Assembly: GCF_022352055.1 (NCBI RefSeq)
Contig: NZ_JAKRWM010000010.1
Location: 310,001-374,000, forward strand
DNA length: 64,000 nucleotides
Reading direction: 5' to 3'
From: Cohnella mopanensis
GTDB taxonomy: Bacteria > Bacillota > Bacilli > Paenibacillales > Paenibacillaceae
Made by a program: the position numbers and the translations under genes. The notes beneath the pieces were generated by a model. It had not been told where the DNA came from. It saw nothing but the letters and a program-made list of their open reading frames with translations, and searched no databases. Position 1 is the stretch's first letter. Every line of letters starts with the position of its first letter. Of the stretch, positions 17,487-26,264 are shown in pieces.

Positions 17487-18401
17487 TTATTTCCTCATTT
17501 TCGGATCGAGAGCATCTCGTAATCCGTCGCCAAGCACGTTAAAGCTAAGCAAGATTAAACTAAATACGATCGTCGGGAATATGATCCGGTGAGGCTGATA
17601 CCTCATATAATGAGCACCATCGTTAATCAAGTTACCTAGAGACGCCATAGGAGGACGAATGCCGACCCCGATAAAGCTCAGGAACGATTCGAAGAAAATC
17701 GCCGTAGGTACGATAAAAGTGATCTGCACAATTACCAATCCGATTACGTTAGGGATTAAATGCTGCAGAATGATTCGCTTAGGCTTTGCTCCTAACGTAC
17801 GCGCAGCTAGAACGAATTCCTGTTCCTTCACGAGAAGAAGCTGTCCCCGCACCAGACGCGCCATTCCAACCCAGCCTGTTAAGGCATAGGCGATAATGAT
17901 GGAGCTAATGCCTGGCCCAAGGAAAACAATCAGAATAATGGCAAGCAACAGCAAAGGAATGGAGTAAATAACCTCGACTATCCGTTGCATGACATTATCC
18001 ACTTTCCCGCCAAAATAAGCCGAAATCCCGCCGTAGAGTACGCCTACGACTAGATCGATCAAAGCAGCGATTACCCCGATGAGCAAGGAAATACGAGTCC
18101 CCCACCACACACGGGTCCACAAATCCCTCCCGAAGTCATCCGTTCCGAAGAAATGGCCCCAAGAAGGTTTAAGATCGATATCTTTCAAATATTGCGTCTC
18201 GTAATCAAACTTGCTGAACATTGGAGCAAATATGGCCAATATCGTCATCAGGACCAGAATGATCAATCCCGCCATGGCCATTTTATTAGATCTCAAACGC
18301 CTCCACGCATCCTGCCAATAAGTTAAGGATGGCCGCACAATGGACTCTGCGTTTGTCGTTTTCTCAGCTGGTTGAAACTTGTCTTTCGATAGGCTTTCCA
18401 T
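17487..18401 (-). CDS. oppC: Oligopeptide ABC transporter permease OppC
   Basis: Inner-membrane permease of the peptide importer (304 aa). It has the long cytoplasmic N-terminus and first helix (MAMAGLIILVLMTILAIFAP) typical of OppC, the GTDDFGRDLWTR motif near residue 92, and the EAA loop around AARTLGAKPKRIILQHLIPN near 200 that contacts the ATPases. GGGGAGGAGG precedes the ATG. It is separated from oppB by 3 bp. Confidence 0.94.
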   Translation of the reverse strand: MESLSKDKFQPAEKTTNAESIVRPSLTYWQDAWRRLRSNKMAMAGLIILVLMTILAIFAPMFSKFDYETQYLKDIDLKPSWGHFFGTDDFGRDLWTRVWWGTRISLLIGVIAALIDLVVGVLYGGISAYFGGKVDNVMQRIVEVIYSIPLLLLAIILIVFLGPGISSIIIAYALTGWVGMARLVRGQLLLVKEQEFVLAARTLGAKPKRIILQHLIPNVIGLVIVQITFIVPTAIFFESFLSFIGVGIRPPMASLGNLINDGAHYMRYQPHRIIFPTIVFSLILLSFNVLGDGLRDALDPKMRK

Positions 18402-18404
18402 CGT

Positions 18405-19334
18405 TTACCTCCTCCCCGACATACGAATCCTTGGATCGATAAGGCCGTAGGCAATATCGGTTAGGAACATAACAACGATGAGAATCGCCGCATAGAAAAT
18501 AGTCAGTCCAGTAATCATCGTATAATCTAACGTTGTAATGGAGCTTACGAATTGATAGCCCAAGCCCGGGATGACAAAAACGTTCTCGACAACGAGAGTA
18601 CCGGTAATGACGCCGACGGCAATGGGTCCTAGAATCGTTACAACTGGCAATATCGCATTTCGTAACATGTGGCCCGTCACGATTTTCCGTGTCGAAAGCC
18701 CTTTTGATTTCGCTGTTTTAATATAATCCAAGCTCGCTACCTCTAACATGGAAGCGCGCATCATCCTTGCGAGCGTGGCGATCGTTCCAAGCGCAAGCGC
18801 GAAAGCCGGCAAAATGCGATTCTCGGGACCTTCCCACAAGCCTGGAGGGAGAATTCCCCATTTGTTACCTATATAAAGAGATAACAACGGAGCTAGCACG
18901 AATGAAGGAATCGAAATGCCGATAAGAGCAATAATCATGGCGGAGTAATCCTGCCATTTGTTATGCCGTAGAGCGGCGACGATCCCAAGGGTTAAACCAA
19001 TAATAATCGCAATAACAAGCGATTCTACTCCGAGCTCTAAGGAGGCCGGGAACGATTGCTTGATTACGCTAACGACTGAACGGGTCGGGAATTGATAGGA
19101 TACGCCTAGATCCCCTTGAGCGACATTGCCCAAATACTGCAAATACTGCTGCCATTCAGGCTTATCCAAGCCATATTGGGCTTTCAGTATCGCCAAGTTC
19201 TCTGGAGGCAGCTTTGCAGCGACTTCTCCAAAAGGATTTCCCGGCAGTAGCTTCATGAGAAAAAAAGTGGCCGTAATGATGACCCATAACGTAATGATCA
19301 TATAGATCAAACGACGCAGCACGTAGTTCAGCAC
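18405..19334 (-). CDS. oppB: Oligopeptide ABC transporter permease OppB
   Basis: Partner permease (309 aa) with six helices. It starts MLNYVLRRLIYMIITLW and has the family segment FLMKLLPGNPF near residue 25; the EAA loop is KTAKSKGLSTRKIVTGHMLRN near 195. The start codon is GTG with AAAGGAGG 8 nt upstream. First gene after the intercistronic hairpin behind oppA. Confidence 0.94.
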   Translation of the reverse strand: MLNYVLRRLIYMIITLWVIITATFFLMKLLPGNPFGEVAAKLPPENLAILKAQYGLDKPEWQQYLQYLGNVAQGDLGVSYQFPTRSVVSVIKQSFPASLELGVESLVIAIIIGLTLGIVAALRHNKWQDYSAMIIALIGISIPSFVLAPLLSLYIGNKWGILPPGLWEGPENRILPAFALALGTIATLARMMRASMLEVASLDYIKTAKSKGLSTRKIVTGHMLRNAILPVVTILGPIAVGVITGTLVVENVFVIPGLGYQFVSSITTLDYTMITGLTIFYAAILIVVMFLTDIAYGLIDPRIRMSGRR

Positions 19335-19386
19335 GTTGAAATCCTCCTTTCCGGGAATGAATAATTTTCCTATGCCCTACAATCGA

Positions 19387-19423
19387 CATGAAAGAAGCCG
19401 TTCTAGCAACGGCCTCTTTCATG
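19387..19423 (-). other. Intercistronic hairpin between oppA and oppB
   Basis: Long stem CATGAAAGA-GCCGTT/AACGGC-TCTTTCATG (one internal mismatch, 5-nt loop). No T run follows on the minus strand. It may stabilise the oppA message or act as a partial attenuator, giving more binding protein than permease. Confidence 0.65.
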
Positions 19424-19481
19424 GATTGTTCCTTGTACTGAATGTACGGCATGTATCGTTCTCAGTGAACGGAGCTTCAGA

Positions 19482-21152
19482 TTACTTAATCGAAGTCCAT
19501 TTCAATTCGAAGTCAGGACCGTAAGGAGGCAAGATCAAGCCTTCTACTTTGTCTTTAATCAAGAACGGAGAAGAGCGGAAGAACAGTGGGAATACCGCTG
19601 CTTCTTCAAGCAGGATTTTTTCTGCTTCATGCATTTTTTCAGCGCGTACTTTGTTGTCCAGCTCTTTTTCAGCGCCTTTGATCAATTCGTCGTACTTCGC
19701 GTTTTTCCAATCTTGCGTATTGAAAGGACCGCCGGAAACGTACATATCAAGCCATGTCATAGGGTCATTGTAGTCTGCGCCCCACAGCGTGGAAACGATC
19801 GTGTAGTTTTTGCCAAGCTCTCTTTCAAGACGAGTTGCGTGAGGCAATGGTTCTGCAAGCACTGTGATGCCAAGATTCGTTTTCCACTGGGAAACGAGGT
19901 ACTCGAGCATTTTCTTGCCTGTCTCCGTATCGTCGCCGATCACGGACAATTGCGGCAAGGAAGTGATGCCAACTTCTGCCAAACCTTCAGCAAGCAAGGC
20001 TTTTGCTTTAGCAGCATCGAATGCAACTTCAGTGTCGCCTACGACTTTACGGAATTCCTCGCCGTTACCGTCACTGTTGCCGTTCGGTACATAACCTGTA
20101 GATGCTACAGAACCGTTTTTCAGAACGACATCGACTAGACCTTGACGATCGATTGCCATGCTGAGCGCTTGACGAACTTTAACGTTAGCGAAAGCAGGTA
20201 CTTTCGTTTGTTGGAAGTTCAAGTAACCGGTAACGAGCTCGCTCTTGCGGTGAAGCTCTGTTTTACCTTCATAAGGCTTCATTTGGTCGCCTTTGATATC
20301 TGCGTAATCCGTTTTTTTGGATTCGTACAAGTTCAAGCCGGTTGAAGTATCTTTAACGATGTTCAAAGTTACTTTGTCCAGCTTCACGTTGGCTGCATCC
20401 CAATATTTCGGGTTTTTCTCAAGCACCAGTTGTTGCTCGTGATCCCATTTCGTCAGGACGAACGGACCAGCGCCAAGTACTTTGTCCGCATCTGCGCCGC
20501 TTTTACTTCCTTGAGCTTCAACGAACTCTTGTTTTTGCGGGTAATAGTTCAAGAATGCAAGCTGTGCCGTGAAGTAAGCACGAGGGATATCCAAAGTGAT
20601 TTCGAGCGTTTTGTCGTCAATCGCTTTAACGCCGAGGTTTTCTTGAGCCGTTTTCAATTCTTCAGGTGTTTTGGCATCTTGTACAGCTTGTCCGCCTTTG
20701 AGCCATGTCAGAATGAAAGCGTAAGATGCCTTCGTTGCTGGATCAAGCGTTCTTTGGTAAGAATAAACGAAATCTTTTGCCGTCAAAGGCGATCCGTCCG
20801 CCCATACAAGACCGTCACGCAGTTTAATTGTATAAGTCAAACCATCTTCGGAGATCGTCGGCAATTCCGCCGCGAGTGCCGGTTCTGGGTTCATGTCTTT
20901 GTCCAAACGATACAAGCCTTCGCTGATTGCTCCGAGAATCGTGAACGATGCGGCGCTTTCCGCGATCGATACGTCTAGTGCCGGAGGATCGGCGCGATAA
21001 TTCATAACCAGCTCTTGTTTGCTGCCTGTTCCGGAGCCCGTAGATCCCGAAGCAGAAGGTTCGGAGTTCTTGTTGTCGTTGCTGCACGCCGCTAACAGCG
21101 TACCGGCTAACGTGACTGCCATTGCAGCCGAGAAAATTTTCTTGAATTTCAT
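19482..21152 (-). CDS. oppA: Oligopeptide-binding lipoprotein OppA
   Basis: Extracellular solute-binding protein of family 5 (556 aa) that captures peptides for OppBCDF. It has a lipoprotein signal peptide: MKFKKIFSAAMAVTLAG then LAAC, with Cys22 or 23 as the lipidation site, and a Ser/Gly/Asn-rich linker. The middle holds the family 5 pattern GLVWADGSPLTAKDFVYSYQR, and a C-terminal WGADYNDPMTWLDMY. GGGGAGG sits 7 nt before the ATG. Preceded by a 590-bp intergenic region with a palindrome. Confidence 0.95.
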   Translation of the reverse strand: MKFKKIFSAAMAVTLAGTLLAACSNDNKNSEPSASGSTGSGTGSKQELVMNYRADPPALDVSIAESAASFTILGAISEGLYRLDKDMNPEPALAAELPTISEDGLTYTIKLRDGLVWADGSPLTAKDFVYSYQRTLDPATKASYAFILTWLKGGQAVQDAKTPEELKTAQENLGVKAIDDKTLEITLDIPRAYFTAQLAFLNYYPQKQEFVEAQGSKSGADADKVLGAGPFVLTKWDHEQQLVLEKNPKYWDAANVKLDKVTLNIVKDTSTGLNLYESKKTDYADIKGDQMKPYEGKTELHRKSELVTGYLNFQQTKVPAFANVKVRQALSMAIDRQGLVDVVLKNGSVASTGYVPNGNSDGNGEEFRKVVGDTEVAFDAAKAKALLAEGLAEVGITSLPQLSVIGDDTETGKKMLEYLVSQWKTNLGITVLAEPLPHATRLERELGKNYTIVSTLWGADYNDPMTWLDMYVSGGPFNTQDWKNAKYDELIKGAEKELDNKVRAEKMHEAEKILLEEAAVFPLFFRSSPFLIKDKVEGLILPPYGPDFELKWTSIK

Positions 21153-21678
21153 TCTGTTGCCTCCCCATATTTTTACTGACTATCATTGCTGTTTTCCATA
21201 GCTTCTATGCATCTTTCGTTGCATGTCCCCCATGTCTTTGACTGAAAATTGCCAATATTTCCAATATTGAAAAAACGACAATTCCACTCCTCCGCAAACT
21301 TCAACTCCTGAGACGGAACATCGTCCCCAATGTAGGTTATATGCACCGATCAGACTGAATTTTACGGAACAGAAGTCATCCTACTATATATCGTTCGGAT
21401 TTTGCAATGAGAGTTTCTTCCAACGACATGATTAATAACCCGTTGCGTAAGTTTAAGTGACATAATGATTACATAAATCAATTATTTTTTGCATATTCAT
21501 TCTTTGTTCATGAATATAAATTCATTTTCGTTGCCGTGTTTGTAAAACGCTATTTTCAATGTTTGAAATTCCGTTCAGATTAAATCCACAAAAAGGAAAC
21601 CCGTAATTTTATTGGGTTGAATGTTAGTACAAAATTAATTAAATATTAGATTTGTATTAAAAAAGCATAATGTATAGC
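21153..21678. other. AT-rich intergenic region upstream of oppA
   Basis: No gene seen. About 100 bp before oppA there is a perfect palindrome CAATATT-TCC-AATATTG (21253-21269), and beside it, on the minus strand, AATTTTCAGTCAAAG (21250-21236), which matches 11 of 15 positions of the CodY consensus. The remainder is strongly AT-rich. A clear -35/-10 pair was not found. Confidence 0.4.
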
Positions 21679-21722
21679 AAAAAACCTCTAGAATAGGATT
21701 GAAAATCCAATTCTAGAGGTTC
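21679..21722 (-). terminator. Terminator of the O-methyltransferase gene
   Basis: Long stem AACCTCTAGAAT-GGATT/AATCC-ATTCTAGAGGTT, followed on the minus strand by TTTTTTG, about 20 bp behind the stop. Confidence 0.88.
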
Positions 21723-21742
21723 TTTAAATGACTGCGTTTTCT

Positions 21743-22381
21743 TTATATTGTTCTAATTTGAGCTAATGCAAGTCCATCGTAAGCAGGCAGATGGACACCG
21801 GTTAGTCTTGGATCCTGTGCAATCGTCCGGTTGAAATGTCGGATCGCCAGCACCGAAGGCCCTTGCCTGGCTTCATCGATCGTTTTACCTCGAAGAAGCG
21901 TATTGTCCGCGGCGATAATCGCGCCTTCATTCGCTAATAGAATGCACTCTTCTAAATAATGAGGGTAATTTTCTTTGTCCGCATCAATAAAGAAGAAGTC
22001 GAATCGCGCCCCCTCTTCCCGAAGCCGCGCTATACTAGCCGACGCGTCTCCGACCCGATAGTCCACGAAGTGCCCTAAACCGGAAGAAGCCATATTCGCT
22101 TTGGCGATATCCGCATACTCTTGGCGCAGTTCGAGGGAAACCAGCTTCCCTTCTGTCGGCAAGCCTCTCGCCAAACAAATTCCGCTATACCCCCCAAGCG
22201 CCCCAATCTCTAGTATAGAGCGAGCTTTCGACAGCGATACGAGAAAAGTAAGCAAACGGCCATAACCCGGCGCCACTGAGATGTCCGGCATTCCGGCAGC
22301 TTGAATACTTGCGTTCACCCGCTCAAGATCGGTATCTGCCTTATATAATTCGTCAAAATATTGATCAGGCGACTGGGCCAT
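21743..22381 (-). CDS. SAM-dependent O-methyltransferase (COMT-like, family 3)
   Basis: A 212-aa class I methyltransferase of the caffeoyl-CoA O-methyltransferase type. The SAM-binding motif ILEIGALGGYSGICLA is near residue 56. FDFFFIDADKENYPHY near 130 supplies the metal-binding Asp, and IIAADNTLLRGK is the usual DNxLxxG motif. I chose ATG 22381 because AAGGAGGAG stands 10 nt upstream; an in-frame ATG at 22408 has no ribosome site. The natural substrate is unknown; some relatives modify tRNA. Monocistronic and divergent from the sulfatase gene. Confidence 0.88.
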   Translation of the reverse strand: MAQSPDQYFDELYKADTDLERVNASIQAAGMPDISVAPGYGRLLTFLVSLSKARSILEIGALGGYSGICLARGLPTEGKLVSLELRQEYADIAKANMASSGLGHFVDYRVGDASASIARLREEGARFDFFFIDADKENYPHYLEECILLANEGAIIAADNTLLRGKTIDEARQGPSVLAIRHFNRTIAQDPRLTGVHLPAYDGLALAQIRTI

Positions 22382-22460
22382 TATTATTGTCTCCTCCTTG
22401 GATTCCATAATTGCAGCTTCAATTTAACTCCGATTACACCCCAACATTCTACCACAATAT

Positions 22461-22490
22461 TTGTAATTTCCCCTTCATTAGGGCTATACT
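22461..22490 (+). promoter_or_regulatory. Candidate promoter of the LtaS-type gene
   Basis: TTGTAA (22461-22466), 18-bp spacer, TATACT (22485-22490), about 100 bp before the start codon. Confidence 0.45.
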
Positions 22491-22592
22491 GATTTTTGTT
22501 TAGCATTTTACATTACGTTGATCAATCGGCACGGCGAATTTACCTACTTAGTGTATGTAAAAGTTGCCGCGCTTAGGAAAGGAAGTTATGTC

Positions 22593-24572
22593 ATGTTAGC
22601 GCAGTTACAAACTGCTGCCCGGAAAGGGCTTTATGGCGCCTTAAGAGGGCTCCGGTTCTGGCCATGGGGAATTACATTACTCGTTGCTTCAATGTTATAT
22701 AAATTGAACGAGCTTGACCATCAATTTAACGTTGGAGGAATGAATTACTGGAAATGGGCCGTTAATATGGGCGCCGTGCTTCTCGCCTCCTTCTGGACCA
22801 TCTTCTTGGGGCCACGCGCCAAAGCCATATCGCTGGCTCTCTTGGATTTAGCACTCTCTTTCCTACTATTCGCCGACCTTATTTATTTCCGATATTTCAA
22901 AGATTTCATCTCCGTCCCCGTCCTTCTTCAAGCCGGACAGGTTGGAGAATTGCAAGCGAGCATCTGGAGCCTCATTGAACCGGGAGATTGGCTTTTCTTC
23001 GCGGATATCCCGGTTGCATTCGCGCTAGCCGGCTGGGTGCTGTGGCGCCGCTCCGCTAAAAGCAGATCCCTCACGATCGATTCCGGCAAACCGGCGCTTA
23101 AATTTTTATGGCGCAAATTCATTCCGGCTGCGCTCATATTCGCAATGGGCTGGGCACTGCTGTATTATCCGATCCAGGAACAGAAAAACGGCTGGGCTCG
23201 CGGTTTGTTCGTAGGCAACTGGTGGAACGTACCGATCTATAATGTGACCGGCTTGCTTGGATTTCATGGCTACGATACTTATCGCTACGCCAAGGAGCAT
23301 TGGTTCGGCGACAATCTGTCCGAGGAACAGCTTCAGGAAGCGAAGAACTGGTTCACGGAACGTAAACAGCTTCAGAAGCAAATGGAGTCTGAGCCTCTAT
23401 TCGGACAGTACAAAGGAAAAAACGTATTTGTCATTCAAGCCGAAGCCTTTCAAGAGTTCGTCATCGGACAGTCGATCGGAGGAGAAGAGATTACGCCTAA
23501 TCTGAACGAGCTGATCGGTCAGAGTATCTACTTCCCTAACTTCTATCACCAAACCGCGCAAGGCAGAACGTCGGATGCCGATTTCCTTACCAGTTGTTCT
23601 ATGCATCCTCTGCCGACCGGTTCTGCTTTTATCCGGTTCGCCGGCAACGAGTTCGACTGCGCTCCATCGATCCTGAAAAGCGAAGGCTATGATACGACGG
23701 TTCATCACGCCTACGACGGAAGCTTCTGGAATCGGAACAATATGTACCACAATATGAAGTATGATCAGTTTTATAATATCAAGGACTTCACGATTGACCA
23801 ACCTATCGGTTGGTCGCTAGGTGATCCCTCCTTCTTCCGCCAGACGGTCGAACAATTAAAGGAACGCCAGAAGTCGCCATTCTATTCGATGTCGATTACG
23901 TTATCCAGCCATCATCCGTTCAAGCTTCCTTATTCCAACCAAGAGCTGGACGTCGGCGATCTGCAAGGGACGATCTTAGGGGATTACGTTCAATCGATGC
24001 ATTACGTGGATTCCGCCGTAGGTTCGTTAATCGAGGACTTGAAGGAAGAAGGCTTGTGGGAGAACACGATCCTCGTGTTCTACGGCGATCACGATAATTC
24101 CGTCTACGACTGGAAACTGTACGAACAGTACTTCGGCAAGCCGGTGTCGGACATCGACAAAGATCGAATCGTTCGCAAGGTTCCCTTCCTCATCCACTTG
24201 CCTAACGACGATAATGCAGGCGTGGTGGACAAAGCAGTCGGACAGATCGACACAACGCCTACCCTTATGCATTTGCTCGGAATTCCCGCAAACGATCGAT
24301 ATTTGATGGGAATTAGCATGCTGTCCGAAGCGAAGAAATCCGTCGTCTTCCGCAATGGAGGATTTACCGACGGCAATGTCTACTTCGTACCGAGCGCCGA
24401 CGGGATTGCCAGCAACGGCACCTGTTACGACGTCTCTGGCGGCAATGATGAGAAGACGGATACAGCTTCCTGCGTGGCCGGAGCGGAATCAGCCAAACGC
24501 GACTTAAGCGTCTCCGACACCGTCATCGAGCATGATCTGATCGCGAAGTTCCATGAGGAAGACAAAGAATAA
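22593..24572 (+). CDS. LtaS-family phosphoglycerol transferase/sulfatase
   Basis: A 659-aa polytopic protein: five N-terminal membrane helices (about residues 25-200), then an extracellular sulfatase-fold domain. LtaS proteins polymerise or prime glycerol-phosphate on lipoteichoic acid. The catalytic Thr is T326 in QGRTSDADF, matching the LtaS nucleophile motif; D499-H500 in YGDHDNS matches the metal site. ATG 22593 has GGAAAGGAAG before it; an in-frame extension to 22518 lacks one. The domain ends in a short tail with two Cys (CYDVSG, ASCVAG). Which of the LtaS/YfnI/YqgS/YvgJ types it represents is not resolved. Confidence 0.9.
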   Translation: MLAQLQTAARKGLYGALRGLRFWPWGITLLVASMLYKLNELDHQFNVGGMNYWKWAVNMGAVLLASFWTIFLGPRAKAISLALLDLALSFLLFADLIYFRYFKDFISVPVLLQAGQVGELQASIWSLIEPGDWLFFADIPVAFALAGWVLWRRSAKSRSLTIDSGKPALKFLWRKFIPAALIFAMGWALLYYPIQEQKNGWARGLFVGNWWNVPIYNVTGLLGFHGYDTYRYAKEHWFGDNLSEEQLQEAKNWFTERKQLQKQMESEPLFGQYKGKNVFVIQAEAFQEFVIGQSIGGEEITPNLNELIGQSIYFPNFYHQTAQGRTSDADFLTSCSMHPLPTGSAFIRFAGNEFDCAPSILKSEGYDTTVHHAYDGSFWNRNNMYHNMKYDQFYNIKDFTIDQPIGWSLGDPSFFRQTVEQLKERQKSPFYSMSITLSSHHPFKLPYSNQELDVGDLQGTILGDYVQSMHYVDSAVGSLIEDLKEEGLWENTILVFYGDHDNSVYDWKLYEQYFGKPVSDIDKDRIVRKVPFLIHLPNDDNAGVVDKAVGQIDTTPTLMHLLGIPANDRYLMGISMLSEAKKSVVFRNGGFTDGNVYFVPSADGIASNGTCYDVSGGNDEKTDTASCVAGAESAKRDLSVSDTVIEHDLIAKFHEEDKE

Positions 24573-24581
24573 AGCATATAC

Positions 24582-24617
24582 AAAGGCTCCGCCATCCATG
24601 AGGATGGCGGAGCCTTT
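24582..24617. terminator. Bidirectional terminator
   Basis: Perfect 15-bp stem AAAGGCTCCGCCATC/GATGGCGGAGCCTTT with a 6-nt loop, between the convergent LtaS-type and DUF1450 genes. Confidence 0.8.
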
Positions 24618-24636
24618 GGCTTAACGACATTTCGGC

Positions 24637-24891
24637 TTAAGACTTCACGTATTTGCGAACTTTCTCGATCACTTCGTCTTCCGTCGGAGCGGTTACGTAA
24701 CGCCCATTAATAAAAATGAATGCGTATCGAGAACAAGGGCCGCAATACGATTTGCACGCTACCTTGATCTCTGTCCCGGGCGCCAGCTTCTGCAGCTTAG
24801 GCAAGGCCGATTTGATCCTCATATGTTTGCACTTATCGCAAATCCGTATATCGTTAAGCGGAGCTAACTGTTCGTTGTCAGTGGTCTCCAT
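24637..24891 (-). CDS. DUF1450 (YuzB-like) cysteine-rich small protein
   Basis: An 84-aa protein of unknown function with two cysteine groups: ICDKCKH near residues 17-22 and ACKSYCGPCSR near 45-55, then FIFINGRYVTAPTEDEV. The second half matches DUF1450/YuzB proteins; the first CxxC is an addition I do not recall from YuzB. The layout suggests a metal- or Fe-S-binding thioredoxin-like fold (inference). ATG 24891 starts inside the end of the HesB-like gene (14-bp overlap), so the two are translationally linked. Confidence 0.75.
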   Translation of the reverse strand: METTDNEQLAPLNDIRICDKCKHMRIKSALPKLQKLAPGTEIKVACKSYCGPCSRYAFIFINGRYVTAPTEDEVIEKVRKYVKS

Positions 24892-25180
24892 GATTACCCT
24901 TGCTTGGATTCGTAATGACGAACCCTTCTTTCGGAAAATATAAATAGTCGATCTTGACGCCATCCAGCAAGGATTCCCCTTTGCTTAGAATAACGTCGAT
25001 GCCCTTATCTGTCGACACGACTTCTTCGGCGTCGGTCGGCTTAGCCAAATCCATGCCATAATGCGCATGGTCTCCATGGCTATGCGTAATGAAGACTTTT
25101 AATTTCAATTCCGCGTTCTCAGGCTTGTCCAATTCACGGCGCAGCACGTTAGCCGCATTCCTTGTGATTTTACAGTTCAT
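24878..25180 (-). CDS. HesB/IscA-like protein without the cluster-binding cysteines
   Basis: A 100-aa protein with the beta-sandwich pattern of HesB/IscA proteins (KITRNAANVLRREL at the start, ILSKGESLLDGVKIDYLY in the second half). The three cysteines that bind Fe-S clusters in IscA, including the C-terminal CGC, are absent; only Cys3 remains. Instead there is a His/Asp-rich ITHSHGDHAHYG segment. It is therefore unlikely to be a canonical scaffold. ATG 25180 is preceded by GGGAGTGA; a GTG four codons upstream is weaker. It overlaps the DUF1450 gene. Confidence 0.7.
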   Translation of the reverse strand: MNCKITRNAANVLRRELDKPENAELKLKVFITHSHGDHAHYGMDLAKPTDAEEVVSTDKGIDVILSKGESLLDGVKIDYLYFPKEGFVITNPSKGNHGDH

Positions 25181-25240
25181 CTGGCCATTCACTCCCGTCA
25201 GGTTCTCCGTTCTATTGTAAGTATTTTAAAGTGGGAACAC

Positions 25241-25271
25241 AAGAGAGACGGCGCAAGTGTCCGTCTCTCTT
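25241..25271 (-). terminator. Probable terminator of the cupin gene
   Basis: Perfect 11-bp stem AAGAGAGACGG/CCGTCTCTCTT, loop of 9 nt, 12 bp behind the cupin stop. The T-tract is poor (TTGTGTT). Confidence 0.6.
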
Positions 25272-25282
25272 CTATATCTTCA

Positions 25283-25870
25283 TTAACGATACTGATGCGG
25301 GCCCGGTTGCCGATACTGAAGATTCGTCGACGTTCCTACCGCTGGCGGGCGCGAACAATCCTTAGGCGGTCCGATGTACGCGGTTGTAGTAATCGGCGCA
25401 AATGTTTCTTTGACTTTCGACTCGTTCAAGCAGTACGAATGCGCCCACACGCTCGCCGGGGTTAACCTCAATATATCCGACCCGAAGATAGCTTCCGGGA
25501 TTGGCGCGTCGAAGATGGCAAGCAGATGGGTATTGTCCACGGTCGCAATCTCATAATGCCACCATCCTTGCGGGACGTTCGCGACCTGTCCGGGTTGAAT
25601 CGGAAAATTCAACAGTTGATTCGTAAATGGATTGATAAGGGAGACGACTGCCGCACCCGAAATACAATAAACGAGCTCAGACGCATTCTGATGCAAATGC
25701 GGTTCAACTATGTTACCGATGGTCAAATAAATATCTAATAACGAAGTGTTTCCCAATGTGTTCAAATCGTTAATCGATAGACGGTTTATATAATTCCGCG
25801 CGTCTTTCCTGAAGAACAAGTCGTTCTTCAAATCAAACGTAAATTGGGCCGTCGGTGATGCGTAATCCAT
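25283..25870 (-). CDS. Cupin-domain protein
   Basis: A 195-aa single-domain cupin. The metal-site pattern is VEPHLHQNASELVY (His, His, Glu) near residue 65, followed by GQVANVPQGWWHYEI with the fourth His near 110, as in germin-like and oxalate decarboxylase cupins. A Pro/Gln-rich C-terminal tail follows. Function is unknown; related short cupins occur in many bacilli, some being spore-associated. I prefer ATG 25870; a GTG at 25894 in frame is possible, and neither has a strong ribosome site. It lies 85 bp behind the DUF1232-like gene. Confidence 0.78.
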   Translation of the reverse strand: MDYASPTAQFTFDLKNDLFFRKDARNYINRLSINDLNTLGNTSLLDIYLTIGNIVEPHLHQNASELVYCISGAAVVSLINPFTNQLLNFPIQPGQVANVPQGWWHYEIATVDNTHLLAIFDAPIPEAIFGSDILRLTPASVWAHSYCLNESKVKETFAPITTTAYIGPPKDCSRPPAVGTSTNLQYRQPGPHQYR

Positions 25871-25955
25871 ATATGATATCGCCAAGCCGTCCACGCCTCT
25901 CTCAGCTTAAGTCGGAGTATACAATGCATGTATATGCGAATGCCTAAGCGGAGGT

Positions 25956-26186
25956 TCAAAACGTATATTTGTTTTCCATCGCCCGAGCGTACCAGGTCGC
26001 TACTAAAGCGGTAAAGGCAGCATCGTCGATCGGCATGAACGGCATGAAATCGGGCAGCACCCAATACAACGCGACCGGTAGAATAAACAGCAGCTTGTCT
26101 TTTATTGACACCCGCGGCGAACGCAAAATTCGCCATACCCGGCTAGGGAGATGCCTCCATAAGGTTGTCCATGATCTACGCGCCAT
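25956..26186 (-). CDS. Small DUF1232-like membrane protein
   Basis: A 76-aa protein: a basic N-terminus (RRSWTTLWRHLPSRVWRIL) followed by a hydrophobic hairpin LLFILPVALYWVLPDFMPFMPIDD, which matches the LP-D-x-P signature of DUF1232/YkvA proteins. Function unknown. GAGGGG sits 8 nt before the ATG. Plus-strand frames in the same place lack ribosome sites. Confidence 0.65.
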   Translation of the reverse strand: MARRSWTTLWRHLPSRVWRILRSPRVSIKDKLLFILPVALYWVLPDFMPFMPIDDAAFTALVATWYARAMENKYTF

Positions 26187-26264
26187 AGCGGCAGCCCCTC
26201 TCTGAGCTTGACGCCGCCCGCTCAGGCAGCTTTTATCAGTGTACCCTGCCTCTTCCTCCGCGAA

